Below are positions 19,539 through 30,600 of a DNA stretch of 64,000 nt, piece after piece. Within the stretch, counting starts at the first letter, position 1, and each line of letters opens with the position of its first letter. Below the pieces are notes generated by a model. It was not told where the DNA came from, made no database searches, and saw only the letters and a list, made by a program, of their open reading frames with translations. Source of the DNA: a virus; IMG/VR virus record IMGVR_UViG_3300030118_001869, positions 1 to 64,000 of that record, one strand, 5' to 3'. Made by a program: the position numbers and the translations under genes.

Positions 19539-21854
19539 ATGAGTATTAGAAAGTTACATAAAAAAAGTTTAAACAAAGCAGTGGAAGGCAGAGACTTCAG
19601 GTATCGTCCTAGATACATGCCATTGAACTATGGTATGGAGGCTGGGAACTTTAATATTGGAGATGCATTCAATGTTTTAAAAAGTGGCTTCCAAGACTTT
19701 TTTGGTGGTAAAGATACTGACGGAGATGGATTCAAAGATGGTATCTTCAGAGATATGAAAGATAAAAGAGAGTTCCGTAAGAATGTAGTAGTACCTAGAA
19801 TGTATGATTACAAGGTTATGTATGATGATGATACTACACCAGGACTGTATGAATATGATGCAAAAGATTTGTTTGAGGCATCAAAGTTTGGTAAAAGATT
19901 ACTTGGTAATAATACAATAGATCCTACAGGGCAACTAAACTATAGTAATGATCCTAATGATCCTACTAATACTTTCTATACAGATCCTACTATAACTTTT
20001 AAAAATAGAGATAGTATTAATGCACCTGATGGTCTCACTACTCTGAGACCTAGTATGCTTAAAACAATAAGAGATGCATCATCAACTATAATGGGAATGC
20101 CTCCTGTACAGGAAGAAGTTAAAGATAACAAGATCAATGATGCATTAGAAGGAGTAGGTAATGCAATAAAAGATGCAGGCAGTAAGTTAACAGATTTTAC
20201 TAATGATTTATTAGAAAAAGGAGAACTAACACTTGATGATATTAAAAATAATACTCAAAATTTTATTGACAAAACTAAAGGTTTTATTCAATCTGATATT
20301 GCGCCTTTATTGAATCCTAGACTTAATAAATTTCAAAAGAAAGGTGAAGTAAATGAAACTAATACTAGATCATATGATCAACGTAGACTATTGGAGATAC
20401 AAGAAGAGATAAACAAAGGAAATCTTTCAGATGAACAAAAAAGTAATCTTTTTGCAGAACTTACTAATTATGGTATTGCAGAAGAAAACTTTTTAAAAAA
20501 CTTTAGATTAGGTATTTCACAACTAGATGAAAGACTTGAAGAAGGTACTTTACCAAATAGAGAATCTAGCTTATACACAGATGCAGAAGGCAACCCTGAC
20601 ATAATTCCAGGAGCTGGATTTTTAAGTAAACCAATGTTCAACTATTTAGAAAAAGAAGGATTTGCATGTAATACATACGCTTGTTCTATTCTAAGAGATG
20701 CTAATGTAACATACCCTATAAATATGAAACCTATGGTTATTAATAATAGAACATACTACGGAGGAGACAAAGTAGCAGTTATTCCTGGTAATTTGCAACA
20801 AGATGGTATTTATAACTATGTAACAGGTGACCAAGGTTTTAAATTTGTTGACGTTGCTACAGGTGAGGAAATGCCTGGAGACTATGCAAGAGTAGGTTAT
20901 CCAAAAACAAATCATGCAGTAATATATACAGGTGATGAAAACAACCCAGGAGAATCTATTTATAATCCAGGTAGTGTAACAACTGGTTTAAAAACTAGCA
21001 CTGCATTTAGTCCAGGCGAAGATGATATGATTAAAGTAGTAAGATACACAGGAAATCAAGATTTTATAAATAGTTTAATAGATCAAGTTAGTGATGGACA
21101 AACAAAAGTAGCAGGTACAAATGATGATGCTGGTATACCAAAAGGACAATATGGGTTTAATTTTCAAGGTACACCTCTACCAGTTATGCAAACATTCCCT
21201 ATAATGGAGGAACAAACTACTATGGTACCAAACCCAGATTTTAACTTTATGAGTTTGCTAAGTCCACAAACAGATTTAGCAAGCAGTATGCAGAATATGC
21301 AAGACTTAGAGTTACAGCAAAGATTCCCTGATTTAGGACCTACACCTGCACAGCAACAACAGTCCAATCAACCATTTATAGAAAATACAGAAATGGTACA
21401 AGTAGGAGAAGAAGAGAGACAAGTAGGTATAGAAAACCCTGCAGCACCTGAAGTTCAAGGAGCTACAGTAAAAAGAGATTTTGGAAAAGGTTTAGAAGGA
21501 TTGGGGAACAGAGCATTAACAGCACTTAATAGACTAGAGAGTAGTGTACCATTTCAAATATATCTAAAAGGTTCTGACTTTGCAGTAGGTGCAGCATCTG
21601 TAATAAATGATTATTTTCAAGATAGAAAAGTTGCTGAAGCAAAAGAAGAAATGAGAAGACTTAACATGGCAGATAATATGTTTGGTACATCAGAAAGAAC
21701 AGATAGAGGTTTATATGATACTAATACTGGACTACTTATGCCTGACATGTCTGTAACAACATCATATGGAGAGCATGGTGGTGAAGTAGAAGTAGACGAT
21801 ACAACATTAAAACAACTTATGGCAGCAGGTGCTGACATAGAAATAATAGAATAA
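19539..21854 (+). CDS. Virion protein with Cys/His peptidase-like (NlpC/P60 or CHAP type) domain, 771 aa
   Basis: Residues ~370-500 show the order expected for a papain-like NlpC/P60 or CHAP hydrolase: a Cys-bearing helix FACNTYACSILRD (C377, C382), a Gly-Asp turn MPGDYARVGYP, then TNHAVIYTGD with H459 on a beta strand, then an SIYNPGS loop. This fold cleaves peptidoglycan peptides or amide bonds, so the protein is a candidate virion-carried lysin for entry, or a processing protease. N-terminal residues 1-330 are polar, with a helical region around 200-260; the C-terminal part is Gln/Pro-rich and ends with a short YGEHGGEVEVDD tail. A promoter-like element lies just upstream. The domain call rests on pattern, not on an alignment. 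Confidence 0.6.
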   Translation: MSIRKLHKKSLNKAVEGRDFRYRPRYMPLNYGMEAGNFNIGDAFNVLKSGFQDFFGGKDTDGDGFKDGIFRDMKDKREFRKNVVVPRMYDYKVMYDDDTTPGLYEYDAKDLFEASKFGKRLLGNNTIDPTGQLNYSNDPNDPTNTFYTDPTITFKNRDSINAPDGLTTLRPSMLKTIRDASSTIMGMPPVQEEVKDNKINDALEGVGNAIKDAGSKLTDFTNDLLEKGELTLDDIKNNTQNFIDKTKGFIQSDIAPLLNPRLNKFQKKGEVNETNTRSYDQRRLLEIQEEINKGNLSDEQKSNLFAELTNYGIAEENFLKNFRLGISQLDERLEEGTLPNRESSLYTDAEGNPDIIPGAGFLSKPMFNYLEKEGFACNTYACSILRDANVTYPINMKPMVINNRTYYGGDKVAVIPGNLQQDGIYNYVTGDQGFKFVDVATGEEMPGDYARVGYPKTNHAVIYTGDENNPGESIYNPGSVTTGLKTSTAFSPGEDDMIKVVRYTGNQDFINSLIDQVSDGQTKVAGTNDDAGIPKGQYGFNFQGTPLPVMQTFPIMEEQTTMVPNPDFNFMSLLSPQTDLASSMQNMQDLELQQRFPDLGPTPAQQQQSNQPFIENTEMVQVGEEERQVGIENPAAPEVQGATVKRDFGKGLEGLGNRALTALNRLESSVPFQIYLKGSDFAVGAASVINDYFQDRKVAEAKEEMRRLNMADNMFGTSERTDRGLYDTNTGLLMPDMSVTTSYGEHGGEVEVDDTTLKQLMAAGADIEIIE

Positions 21855-21856
21855 TT

Positions 21857-24529
21857 ATGGCACATCACGGTAAAAAGAAAAAGAAAAAGGTTAAAATCAA
21901 AATCAAAAAAGTTCCACAAGGCTTTGAGATTAGGAATGGTAAGATTATGGCAAAAGCTTCCTATGGTGGTGGCTTTGTAACTGGTGATCAAATGGATTAC
22001 GGTCTAGTTACAACTTATGCTAATAACGGTAATGGTGAAAAGAAAGATGATGTAAGATATTCACTCTCTTCTGTGCCGAGAGAGTTTGCTAATATTGAAG
22101 CAGAAGGTGGTGAGACAGTATTATCTGATTTAAATAATAATGGAACGTTTGGATTATACAATATAACAGGACCAAGACATAGTCAAGGTGGTGTACCTAT
22201 GTTTTTACCAGATCAATCTTTTATTTTTTCTGACACACCAAAGATGAGAATGAAACCAGATGAGATAGCTGGCTTTGGAATAGAAACTAAAAAACGTATG
22301 ACACCTGCAGAATTATCTAAAAAGTTTCCATTGAATGAATTTATAGCAGCTGCTGGTAGTCCTGACTCAGATAATATAACTGAGAGAAGTGCAGAGTTAA
22401 TGTTGGATAAGAATATGATGAGTTTATCTAAACTTGCATTTGGTCAAGAAATGAAAAAAGGATTTGAAGATGGTGTGCCTACTGCAGCGTTTCCTTTTAT
22501 ACAATCACAGGGACAAGATCCTGTAAACTTTGCTGCTATGATGGATGCACAGATAGCACAGAATAGAGCAAAAGCATCTTACGGTATGCAGATAGTAGAA
22601 GATGAACAACCTGTTTTACCAAAAGGACAAGATGGTGTAGATGTTGAGACATCAAGAATATCTCCTGATGGAAAAAGTGTTCAACTTTTTTTGAATGATA
22701 GTTTAGCTAATGAAATACCAAATCCATATAGCAAAGATGTGTTCAGACAAATGCATGAGATGCAAATGCAAAAATATAAGGAAAATTTGCAGAGGCAAAG
22801 ATTGATGTATGATTTGGAAATGCAGAAAAGATTAGAAGAGTTACGAAAAGAAAGAGAATCAGGTAGGGGTATGACTTTAGAAATACCTAAAGCACAAACT
22901 GGTGGTGATAGAACAGACTTTTCTGATTTACCTAAAGCTATAGAGAATACTATACAGTCTATTCTTGAAGCTGCACCAGACCCACGAGCACCAGAAGTGC
23001 AACAACAAATAAAAGCAATTATTGATAAGGTTAATCAAGTATCACAAAACACAGATATATCTAATGAAGAGCAAGAAGAAACAGTTAATGAGATAGTTAA
23101 AATTGTAGCTGACAATATTGAAGATCTTGGTGAAGGAAGAAGTCCTCTTATTACTGCAGCTTTAGCAAAAATTGATAATATGCTGCAAGATAAAGGTATA
23201 GAGATAAGACCTACTATGGATGTTGGTGATCAAGGAATAGAAGACACTCAACAGAAACAAGAGTCAGGTTTATATGGTGATGTGACTGAAGAAAACTTAA
23301 AACAGTGGTTTGACAATAATAAAGAAACCATGAAAGTCATGGGTTATGATAACTATGACGCTCTTGTAGAAGATAAAGGAAAAGATTGGTTTGATAATGA
23401 TGCCTTTGTACTAGAGTATCAAAAAAATGTAAATAGTGCACTAGAAGCAAAGTATGAAGAAGACCCTGAGCTTAGAGCACAACTTGAAGAACTAGATATA
23501 AGCAAAGAAGAGTTTATTAAAACATATGGGTTTGACCCAAACGCTACTGGTAAAAATAAAAAAGCAGCTCTTGATGGTAAGTTTGGTGAGTATACACTAA
23601 ATAGAAGAGACTTTACAGGATTACCTGAGAAAGAAGAACCAGAAGAAGAAGATCCACAAGAAGATCCACTGCCACCAGGTAAAGTACCACCAATTCCTGA
23701 TTTCTACAGACAGGATATGGTCAAGATGGACGCACTATCCAAAAGAGATAGAGATTTGCTTACACCAAGTAGAATGGCAGTAGAACAGATAGAATTAGAT
23801 CCAGTATTGTTAGATCCAACTAGAGCTATAGCTGCTATAAATGAACAAGCAGCTATTGGTGCTGACGCAGCAGGTATGTTTGGTCCGCAAACACTTAGTG
23901 CTAATATAGCTAGAAATACAGGTACAGCATTTAAAAATATTGCTAATACTTTAGGTAAGTATGATGCAGCTAACGTAGGTATACTTAACAAAGCAGATGC
24001 TCTACAAGCCCAAATTGATATGAGAACGGATGCTGCAGAGCGTGCTAATTATGCAGATGTTTTTGACGGAACTAATTTAGCTATACAAAACTACATGGAT
24101 GAAAGAAATCTTGACAGAGAACAGTTTGCTGATTTATATGCTAATGCTTTAACTAATAGAGCTAATACATATAACTTAAATACATTAACACCTTACTTTG
24201 ATATTGATCCTAGATCAGGAGGTATGGTTATGAACGTAGATACTGCAGGATTATTTAAGCCTAGTCAGCCAGCAGATCCATATGCACAGTTAGAAAAATT
24301 AATGGACTTATCTAAACTTGCAAATGCAGCAGGATTAGAAACAAAACCAATAGACATTAATCAACTTTTTGGTCAAAGCTCAGGTGTAACACCAGCAGAT
24401 CAATTACGTGGATCTATAGTAAGTATGAATCAAGGTAATCAAGGAACACCTGTTAGTAAATTTGGTACAGGAATTAAAGCACCAGTAGTACCATTTTATA
24501 TAGGAACAACAGACGGAAGAAGAAAGTAA
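21857..24529 (+). CDS. crAss-like structural / cargo protein, 890 aa
   Basis: Starts with a poly-Lys stretch (HHGKKKKKKVKIKIKK), then residues ~70-140 contain NIEAEGGETVLSDLNNNGTF and GPRHSQGGVPMFLPDQSFIF, which I recognise from large structural proteins of crAss-like phages. Residues ~290-330 form a long charged helix (QMHEMQMQKYKENLQRQR, then LEMQKRLEELRKERE), a likely coiled coil. A Glu/Pro-rich linker (PEEEDPQEDPLPP) separates a helical Ala-rich C-terminal half. No enzymatic motif seen. It starts 2 bases after the upstream stop. Probably ejected cargo or tail muzzle component (inference). Confidence 0.6.
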   Translation: MAHHGKKKKKKVKIKIKKVPQGFEIRNGKIMAKASYGGGFVTGDQMDYGLVTTYANNGNGEKKDDVRYSLSSVPREFANIEAEGGETVLSDLNNNGTFGLYNITGPRHSQGGVPMFLPDQSFIFSDTPKMRMKPDEIAGFGIETKKRMTPAELSKKFPLNEFIAAAGSPDSDNITERSAELMLDKNMMSLSKLAFGQEMKKGFEDGVPTAAFPFIQSQGQDPVNFAAMMDAQIAQNRAKASYGMQIVEDEQPVLPKGQDGVDVETSRISPDGKSVQLFLNDSLANEIPNPYSKDVFRQMHEMQMQKYKENLQRQRLMYDLEMQKRLEELRKERESGRGMTLEIPKAQTGGDRTDFSDLPKAIENTIQSILEAAPDPRAPEVQQQIKAIIDKVNQVSQNTDISNEEQEETVNEIVKIVADNIEDLGEGRSPLITAALAKIDNMLQDKGIEIRPTMDVGDQGIEDTQQKQESGLYGDVTEENLKQWFDNNKETMKVMGYDNYDALVEDKGKDWFDNDAFVLEYQKNVNSALEAKYEEDPELRAQLEELDISKEEFIKTYGFDPNATGKNKKAALDGKFGEYTLNRRDFTGLPEKEEPEEEDPQEDPLPPGKVPPIPDFYRQDMVKMDALSKRDRDLLTPSRMAVEQIELDPVLLDPTRAIAAINEQAAIGADAAGMFGPQTLSANIARNTGTAFKNIANTLGKYDAANVGILNKADALQAQIDMRTDAAERANYADVFDGTNLAIQNYMDERNLDREQFADLYANALTNRANTYNLNTLTPYFDIDPRSGGMVMNVDTAGLFKPSQPADPYAQLEKLMDLSKLANAAGLETKPIDINQLFGQSSGVTPADQLRGSIVSMNQGNQGTPVSKFGTGIKAPVVPFYIGTTDGRRK

Positions 24530-24587
24530 ACAATAAAAGTGTATAGATTTAATTTCTTACACATTAAAAATTTTAGTAATTTAGATT

Positions 24588-27500
24588 ATGGCAACATATG
24601 TACAAGGTTATAAGATGTATGATAGGGAAGCAACTCCCTTTGTACCTGATTATAAGTTTTTGTCTAATGTATTAAGTACAAGGCAAACAAGATATGATCA
24701 GAACTATAAAGCTATCAATGATGCTTATAGTAGAGTTGTATTTGCTGATTTAAGTAAAGAAGAAAACAAAGAGAAAAGAGATCAGTTTGCACAACAGATA
24801 GCACCTAAAATGGCACAAATATCAGGGTATGACTTGTCACTACGTCAAAATGCAGATATGGCTGCAGGTGTATTTGCACCTTTCTATGAAGATGATAATA
24901 TAGTTAGAGACTTAACTAACACAGCTAATTACAAATTTGGAACTAGATATGCTGATGCTTTATCTCGTTCACCTGACAAATCACAAAGAGATTTATGGTG
25001 GCAACCGGGTGTAGATCATTTAAATATGCAAATGGAAAAATATTTAGCAGCATCTCCAGAGGAAGCTCTTAATATGACTATAGGTAAGTATACACCTAAT
25101 CCAAATCTATATGAATACTCACTAGCTTTACTTGATGAACAAGGTTTTTCTGTAGAGAAAGATATACTTACTGAGGATGGTAGATGGATTGTAAAACAAA
25201 AAAATGGTGATTTAGTTACAGACCAAGCATATGCCTATTTAAATAGAGCATTGATGGATGATCCTAGAGTAATAAATGGTTACCGTGTAAAGTCTGAAGT
25301 AGATGCGTACAACTTTGCTAAAAATGCAGTGCAGAACGGAGAGTTTGCAAATTTTGCACAAGCAGAAGAGTTTTGGGCTAGAGATACTATAGACAAGATA
25401 TCAACACAAGCTGCATTAGAATTAGGTGAAGATAAAAAGAAAGCTGAAGAAATGGGTGACATGGCAGCTAGATGGGAAGAGTACAATGCAAAATATGATT
25501 TTCCTGAAGGACACTCATCTGAAAAGATTGCAAATGATTTTAAATCTAGATATAAAGCATTGATTTTAGGTGTAGAAGATAAAAGAAATATAATTAATAT
25601 GGGTATAAATGCTGAGTCAACTAACAAGGACTTAATGAATCAAGCATTTATGATGTATATGGGTGTTAACATACAAAAGGATCTAGCAGCAGCTGCTAAG
25701 TCATATAGTATGAAAGACTTTAAAATGGAGATTGATACTAATCCATATGGTTTAGCTAAATATAATGCAGAACTAAAATCTATACTTCAAAGAGAAAAAG
25801 CAGAACTAGATAAAAGAAATATTGACTATGAAAATGCATTGATTCAACAAAGAAATAATTCATTGTTAATAAATGAAAGTGGTGCTGGTGGTATAGATAT
25901 TTCTAATATTTCAGATGATGGTAAGGTAGTTACTACTTCACCTAACCTACAAATGGATGCAGAGGCTATGAAACGTTATCTTGAACAGATGAAAAGTGAT
26001 CAGGTTGACTTTGTATTAAAATATCACCAACTAAGTGAGGGTTTAAAAGATGGTGGAGATGCAGCTAACATAGTTATAAATGGTAATACAATGAGTATGG
26101 ACCAAGCTAAAACTTTTTTATCTCAACCTGGAAACTCAAGATTTTTAAAAGAGCTTTATGAGTCAGCAGCTACTACAGTAAAAACAGAAAATTCTTTTCC
26201 TGAAGCAGATTTAAGTAATGCTAATAAAGATTTATTAAGACAGCTAAGACTTGTTCCTGGTGATTTAAATAAAAGAGAGGCACGTTATGTTGCATTAAAA
26301 GAAATGCAGTTTGATGCAGCTTTTAATAACTATAATGCATTATTACAAATACCAAAAGGTTATGGCAAAGACCTAGTAAATCTTAAAAACAAAGGTATTC
26401 CTAATATATTTAATAATGAGATACTTCTACCACCTGGGGTAGATGCTGTAAGTGGTGCTGATACTCCAGCCCCAACTTCTATACTATCAGAAGAAGAATA
26501 TATTACAAAATATGTTAATTGGGCACGAGGTAGAAATATACATACTAAAAGAGTAGCAGATGGTACAACTACTTCATTTAGTTCACCAACAACAGGTATA
26601 GGTACTACTTCAACAAATTATAAAACAGTATTTAGCCCAGAAAAAGCAGAAAAGAAAGCTAAAGAATATTATCAAGAGCAAGTAAAATATATTAATGCTA
26701 CTTTAAATGGTGCTATAGATATACACCGTAATGATAAAGGTGATGAAAATTTTGTATCACCATTCAAAAGATTTTCTTTTGTTGAAGGTAGTATTGGTAT
26801 TAGCTCAGACCAAATGACTGGTGCTTCTGCAAATATGGTAAGTGGTCAAAAGAATCAATTTAATCCTCAAGTTACAAGAGAAGGAGATGAGGCATACTAT
26901 GATTTCAAAACTTTAGTAGCTGAACTAAATCAAGGTACAAACATTATATCTATAGAAAGAGGTAGTGTCCTTAATAAAGATAATATGAGTGGTGAGATTG
27001 ATCAGATGAGTAAAAATTTACTTATAGCTTTATCATCAGAGGTTACACAATGGTTAAATGCACCAAGAGATACTAATGGTAATATAAAGACCACTGGTCT
27101 AGGCAAGAATCCTACTTTTGATATACAATACATGGGTATATTAGGAGGTGCAAGAGATGAAAATAAACAAGCAGGTTACATAGTTAATATGAATAATGAC
27201 TTTATTAGTGAAACTTTAACTAGTTATGGATATGAAAAGGATGAGATAAGAACCTTTTTAGAAGAGCAAGATGGAACTAAAGTATCTGTAATAGTAGATA
27301 AAAGATTTGATATGAACAGTAGAAGTCTAAATAATGTACAAGACGCTGTATCTGATGTAAACGCAAGTATTAATTTATCAGGAAATAATTCTTATATATT
27401 TGATGACTATTCAAGATCTGGTGGTTATCTTAAAGTGTATAGTCAAGGAGCACAATTCTTTTATGAGTTTCAAACTAAAACATTTAACTCAGACACAGGA

Positions 27501-27677
27501 GAGTTTGAGGTAGATCAAAGAGGAGCGGGTGTACCACTAGTAGATGGTAATAATGTACCTATACCTCTGACACAACTAGATGCAGTTATAAACGCTTTAG
27601 AAATTGATTTCTATAATATTAGTCAAAGAAATGAAAAAGCAGAAGAAGCTTATTTAAAAAGCAAAAAAAATAAATAA
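24588..27677 (+). CDS. Large helical virion protein, 1029 aa
   Basis: Begins MATYVQGYKMYDREATPFVP, then a helix-rich, polar sequence (LSTRQTRYDQNYKAINDAYS ... KRDQFAQQIAPKMAQISGYD). I recognise the start as similar to a protein placed just before the giant RNA-polymerase gene in crAss-like phages. Central region has long helices (YNAELKSILQREKAELDKRN). No Cys-based or metal-binding motifs are seen. It ends 6 bases before the 4283-residue gene, so both are probably made together. Likely an ejected internal protein or muzzle protein; function otherwise unknown. Confidence 0.55.
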   Translation: MATYVQGYKMYDREATPFVPDYKFLSNVLSTRQTRYDQNYKAINDAYSRVVFADLSKEENKEKRDQFAQQIAPKMAQISGYDLSLRQNADMAAGVFAPFYEDDNIVRDLTNTANYKFGTRYADALSRSPDKSQRDLWWQPGVDHLNMQMEKYLAASPEEALNMTIGKYTPNPNLYEYSLALLDEQGFSVEKDILTEDGRWIVKQKNGDLVTDQAYAYLNRALMDDPRVINGYRVKSEVDAYNFAKNAVQNGEFANFAQAEEFWARDTIDKISTQAALELGEDKKKAEEMGDMAARWEEYNAKYDFPEGHSSEKIANDFKSRYKALILGVEDKRNIINMGINAESTNKDLMNQAFMMYMGVNIQKDLAAAAKSYSMKDFKMEIDTNPYGLAKYNAELKSILQREKAELDKRNIDYENALIQQRNNSLLINESGAGGIDISNISDDGKVVTTSPNLQMDAEAMKRYLEQMKSDQVDFVLKYHQLSEGLKDGGDAANIVINGNTMSMDQAKTFLSQPGNSRFLKELYESAATTVKTENSFPEADLSNANKDLLRQLRLVPGDLNKREARYVALKEMQFDAAFNNYNALLQIPKGYGKDLVNLKNKGIPNIFNNEILLPPGVDAVSGADTPAPTSILSEEEYITKYVNWARGRNIHTKRVADGTTTSFSSPTTGIGTTSTNYKTVFSPEKAEKKAKEYYQEQVKYINATLNGAIDIHRNDKGDENFVSPFKRFSFVEGSIGISSDQMTGASANMVSGQKNQFNPQVTREGDEAYYDFKTLVAELNQGTNIISIERGSVLNKDNMSGEIDQMSKNLLIALSSEVTQWLNAPRDTNGNIKTTGLGKNPTFDIQYMGILGGARDENKQAGYIVNMNNDFISETLTSYGYEKDEIRTFLEEQDGTKVSVIVDKRFDMNSRSLNNVQDAVSDVNASINLSGNNSYIFDDYSRSGGYLKVYSQGAQFFYEFQTKTFNSDTGEFEVDQRGAGVPLVDGNNVPIPLTQLDAVINALEIDFYNISQRNEKAEEAYLKSKKNK

Positions 27678-27683
27678 CATAAG

Positions 27684-30600
27684 ATGGCAGAAGAAAGACC
27701 AAACATTAGACCATCTGATCAACTTTTACCAGGTGCGTTAGGAAGTACGACACAAGATCCATTAGTAAATGAAAGAATGGATTCATTACCTATATCAGAT
27801 GTATTTTCAATACCATTAACTGATATACCTGTAGATGGTATGCAAAACCCAGTAAATGAACAAATGTTTGATGCAGCTAGAAGAGCTAATCAATTTATTA
27901 TACCTCAAACATTTACAAGCGGTACAAGAGATGATTCTACAACAGGATTTGATATGTCAGACCCTATGGCTTCTGTTAGAAGAAATAATGTTTCTCTTCA
28001 ACCAGACAAACCTTTACCTGAAATACCTAGATATTTTAGTGCTGCTGATACAGGATTTGATAGATATTTTGCACACAACAAATTTACTGAGTTAGGTTTT
28101 ACACCATATAATCCAAACACAGAGGCAATTTACAATAGCAATTCTGGATTAACTGATGATATGGAAAGGATGCGTGGTGAGTTTTCTGGTTTGTTTGGTA
28201 ATGCTTTTATGAGTGGTTATAGAGCTATAGGTGATCTATTTACAGGTGAGTATGGAGATCCTGACTTTGAAGGAGCAATGGCTTTTGAAAATGCTATGCG
28301 AGTTGGTAACACAACCAGAGATGGTGTAGGTGCTTTTACTAACAACTTTCTTTTAAATAGTGCTTATACAATGGGTATTATAGGTTCTATTGCAGTAGAA
28401 GAATTAGCTCTTGCTATGGGATCCGCTGCTATGACATCAACTGGTGTAGGTGCGCCAACTGGTATAGGTGCTTTTGTTGCAGGTACTTTTAGAAATCTAA
28501 AAAGAACAGGTAAGGCTATTAAAGACACATTTGCTATTGGTAGAATGGCATCAGCTACCTATGATATGATTAGAGGATTTAATAGTGTAGATAGAGCAAG
28601 AAACTTTTATCAAGCTGTAAAATTAGGTAAGCAACCTGTTGTTAAATTTTTATTGCCTGGTACTATGCGTGCTATAAGAGATCTTAATAGTAGTAAGAAA
28701 TCTATACAGTCATTGGGTAATATTGGTAAAGGAGCAATTGCATTTGGAGGATTTTATAGGGATTTAAGAGCATTGAACTTAGCTATAGCAGAAAGTAAAA
28801 TGGAATCTGGTATAACATATAATGAACAATATGCTAATGCAGTAAATATAGCACAGAAAAAATTAGGAAGAGAACTTACATTTGCAGAATTAAGTAAAGC
28901 AAATGATAATGCAGCACAGGCAGCATTTAGAACATTGCAATGGAATGCACCTGCTATATTTCTTACAAATCAGATTGTACTAAGAAGATCACTAGCAGGA
29001 TTTGGTGGCAGACTTGGTAGAATATTTGATGAGTCACTAACTAATCTTGGTAGAAGAATTGTAAGAACTAAGCCAGTTAGAGACGCTGCAGGTAAAGCAA
29101 GTAAAGATGTATTTGAAGACGCAGGTGAAGGTTTCTTAGGGTTGCCTTCTCTGAAGAGAATAAAGTCTTGGACAGTTGGTGGTACAGCTAGATTAGGTGC
29201 TCATGGTGCATTAAGATATTTTGCTGCTAATATATCAGAAGGTTTACAAGAAGTATATCAAGAAGCTGTTAATGTTGGAACACAAGATTATTTTTCAGAG
29301 TTGTTAGAAAGCAATTCAGCTCAAGATATTAATGCTATGTGGGGTGGTATTAATCAAAGCTTTTTTGGAGGACTTGGTCAAATAAACTTAGGTAAAGGTA
29401 TAGGAGAGCAAATGTCTGCACAAGGTTTTGAAACATTTATGTCAGGTTTTTTGATGGGTGGTTTAGTACAAGGACCTCAAAGGTTTGTATTTGGGTTTGT
29501 ACCAAATCAATTTAACAGATTTACTAATCCAGAACAGTATAAAGAATACCAGAAACAAAAAGAAGAATATATAAAAAATCTTGTAAAAACCTATAATGAT
29601 GCATACAATGAAAGTTTAGACAATCCTGATTTTCAATGGAATGATAAAAAATTAAACTTTGCTGCAATTCATGACGCAGCAAAAGAAATGGATTCCTATA
29701 ATTATGAAGGTGATCCATTAGGTTTCTATGACGCTAAAGATTTTATAAAGTTTCAAAACTACCAGCGTCTATTTGACAATGGTGCACACATAGAGTTTAC
29801 TAGAGGACTAAGAGATCTTACAAACCTAAGCGATGAAGAACTAGCACAAGCATTTCCTGAACAAAAAGAAGATGCTTTAAGTGGTAAGTTAAGAACTAGC
29901 TTAGAAAATCAGATAAAAGAAATAAATGATAAGGCTGATAGATATAAACAATTTAAGTCTAAGTACGAAAACAAGTATGATCCAAATAGATATGAAAAAG
30001 ATACAAGAGAATATTTTCAAGAGCTTGTAAAGTATAGAGCATTTGAGCATGCTAAATATCTATATCTATTTACAGAAAATGGTTTTGAAAGAGCACTAGA
30101 AAGAAGTAATAAAATATATAGTGAGCTAGCATCAGATCCATTATTATCTAAGATAGAAGCAAATGATTTACAACTTCTTGCTGATGCACCATCTATTCAA
30201 AATGAAATAAACCTGTTATTACAAGAAATAGATACATTAAAGAATACTCCAGGTAATAAAAGATCAGAGATAGCAGCAAAGAAAAGAAAGATAAAAGCTT
30301 TACAAAACTACTTGGGTGTATTTACAGCTAAAGAGAATCAAATTAAAGATGGTAGTAGATATAGTAGAACACCAGCTAATATTAAAAAATTAAGAGCTGC
30401 TTTATTAAACTATGTAAATACTATTGCAGAAGAAAGAGGTGACTTTGTAAATATACAAAACATAGATAGTGCACTTAGAAAGTTAATTGATTATGGTGAG
30501 TTAAAAGGAAGAACACGTACTTATGATAAAGCTATACAAATATTAGCAGATCCTAAAGCATTAGATAAACTTGCAGAAAGGATTGAGCCTATAATGGAAA

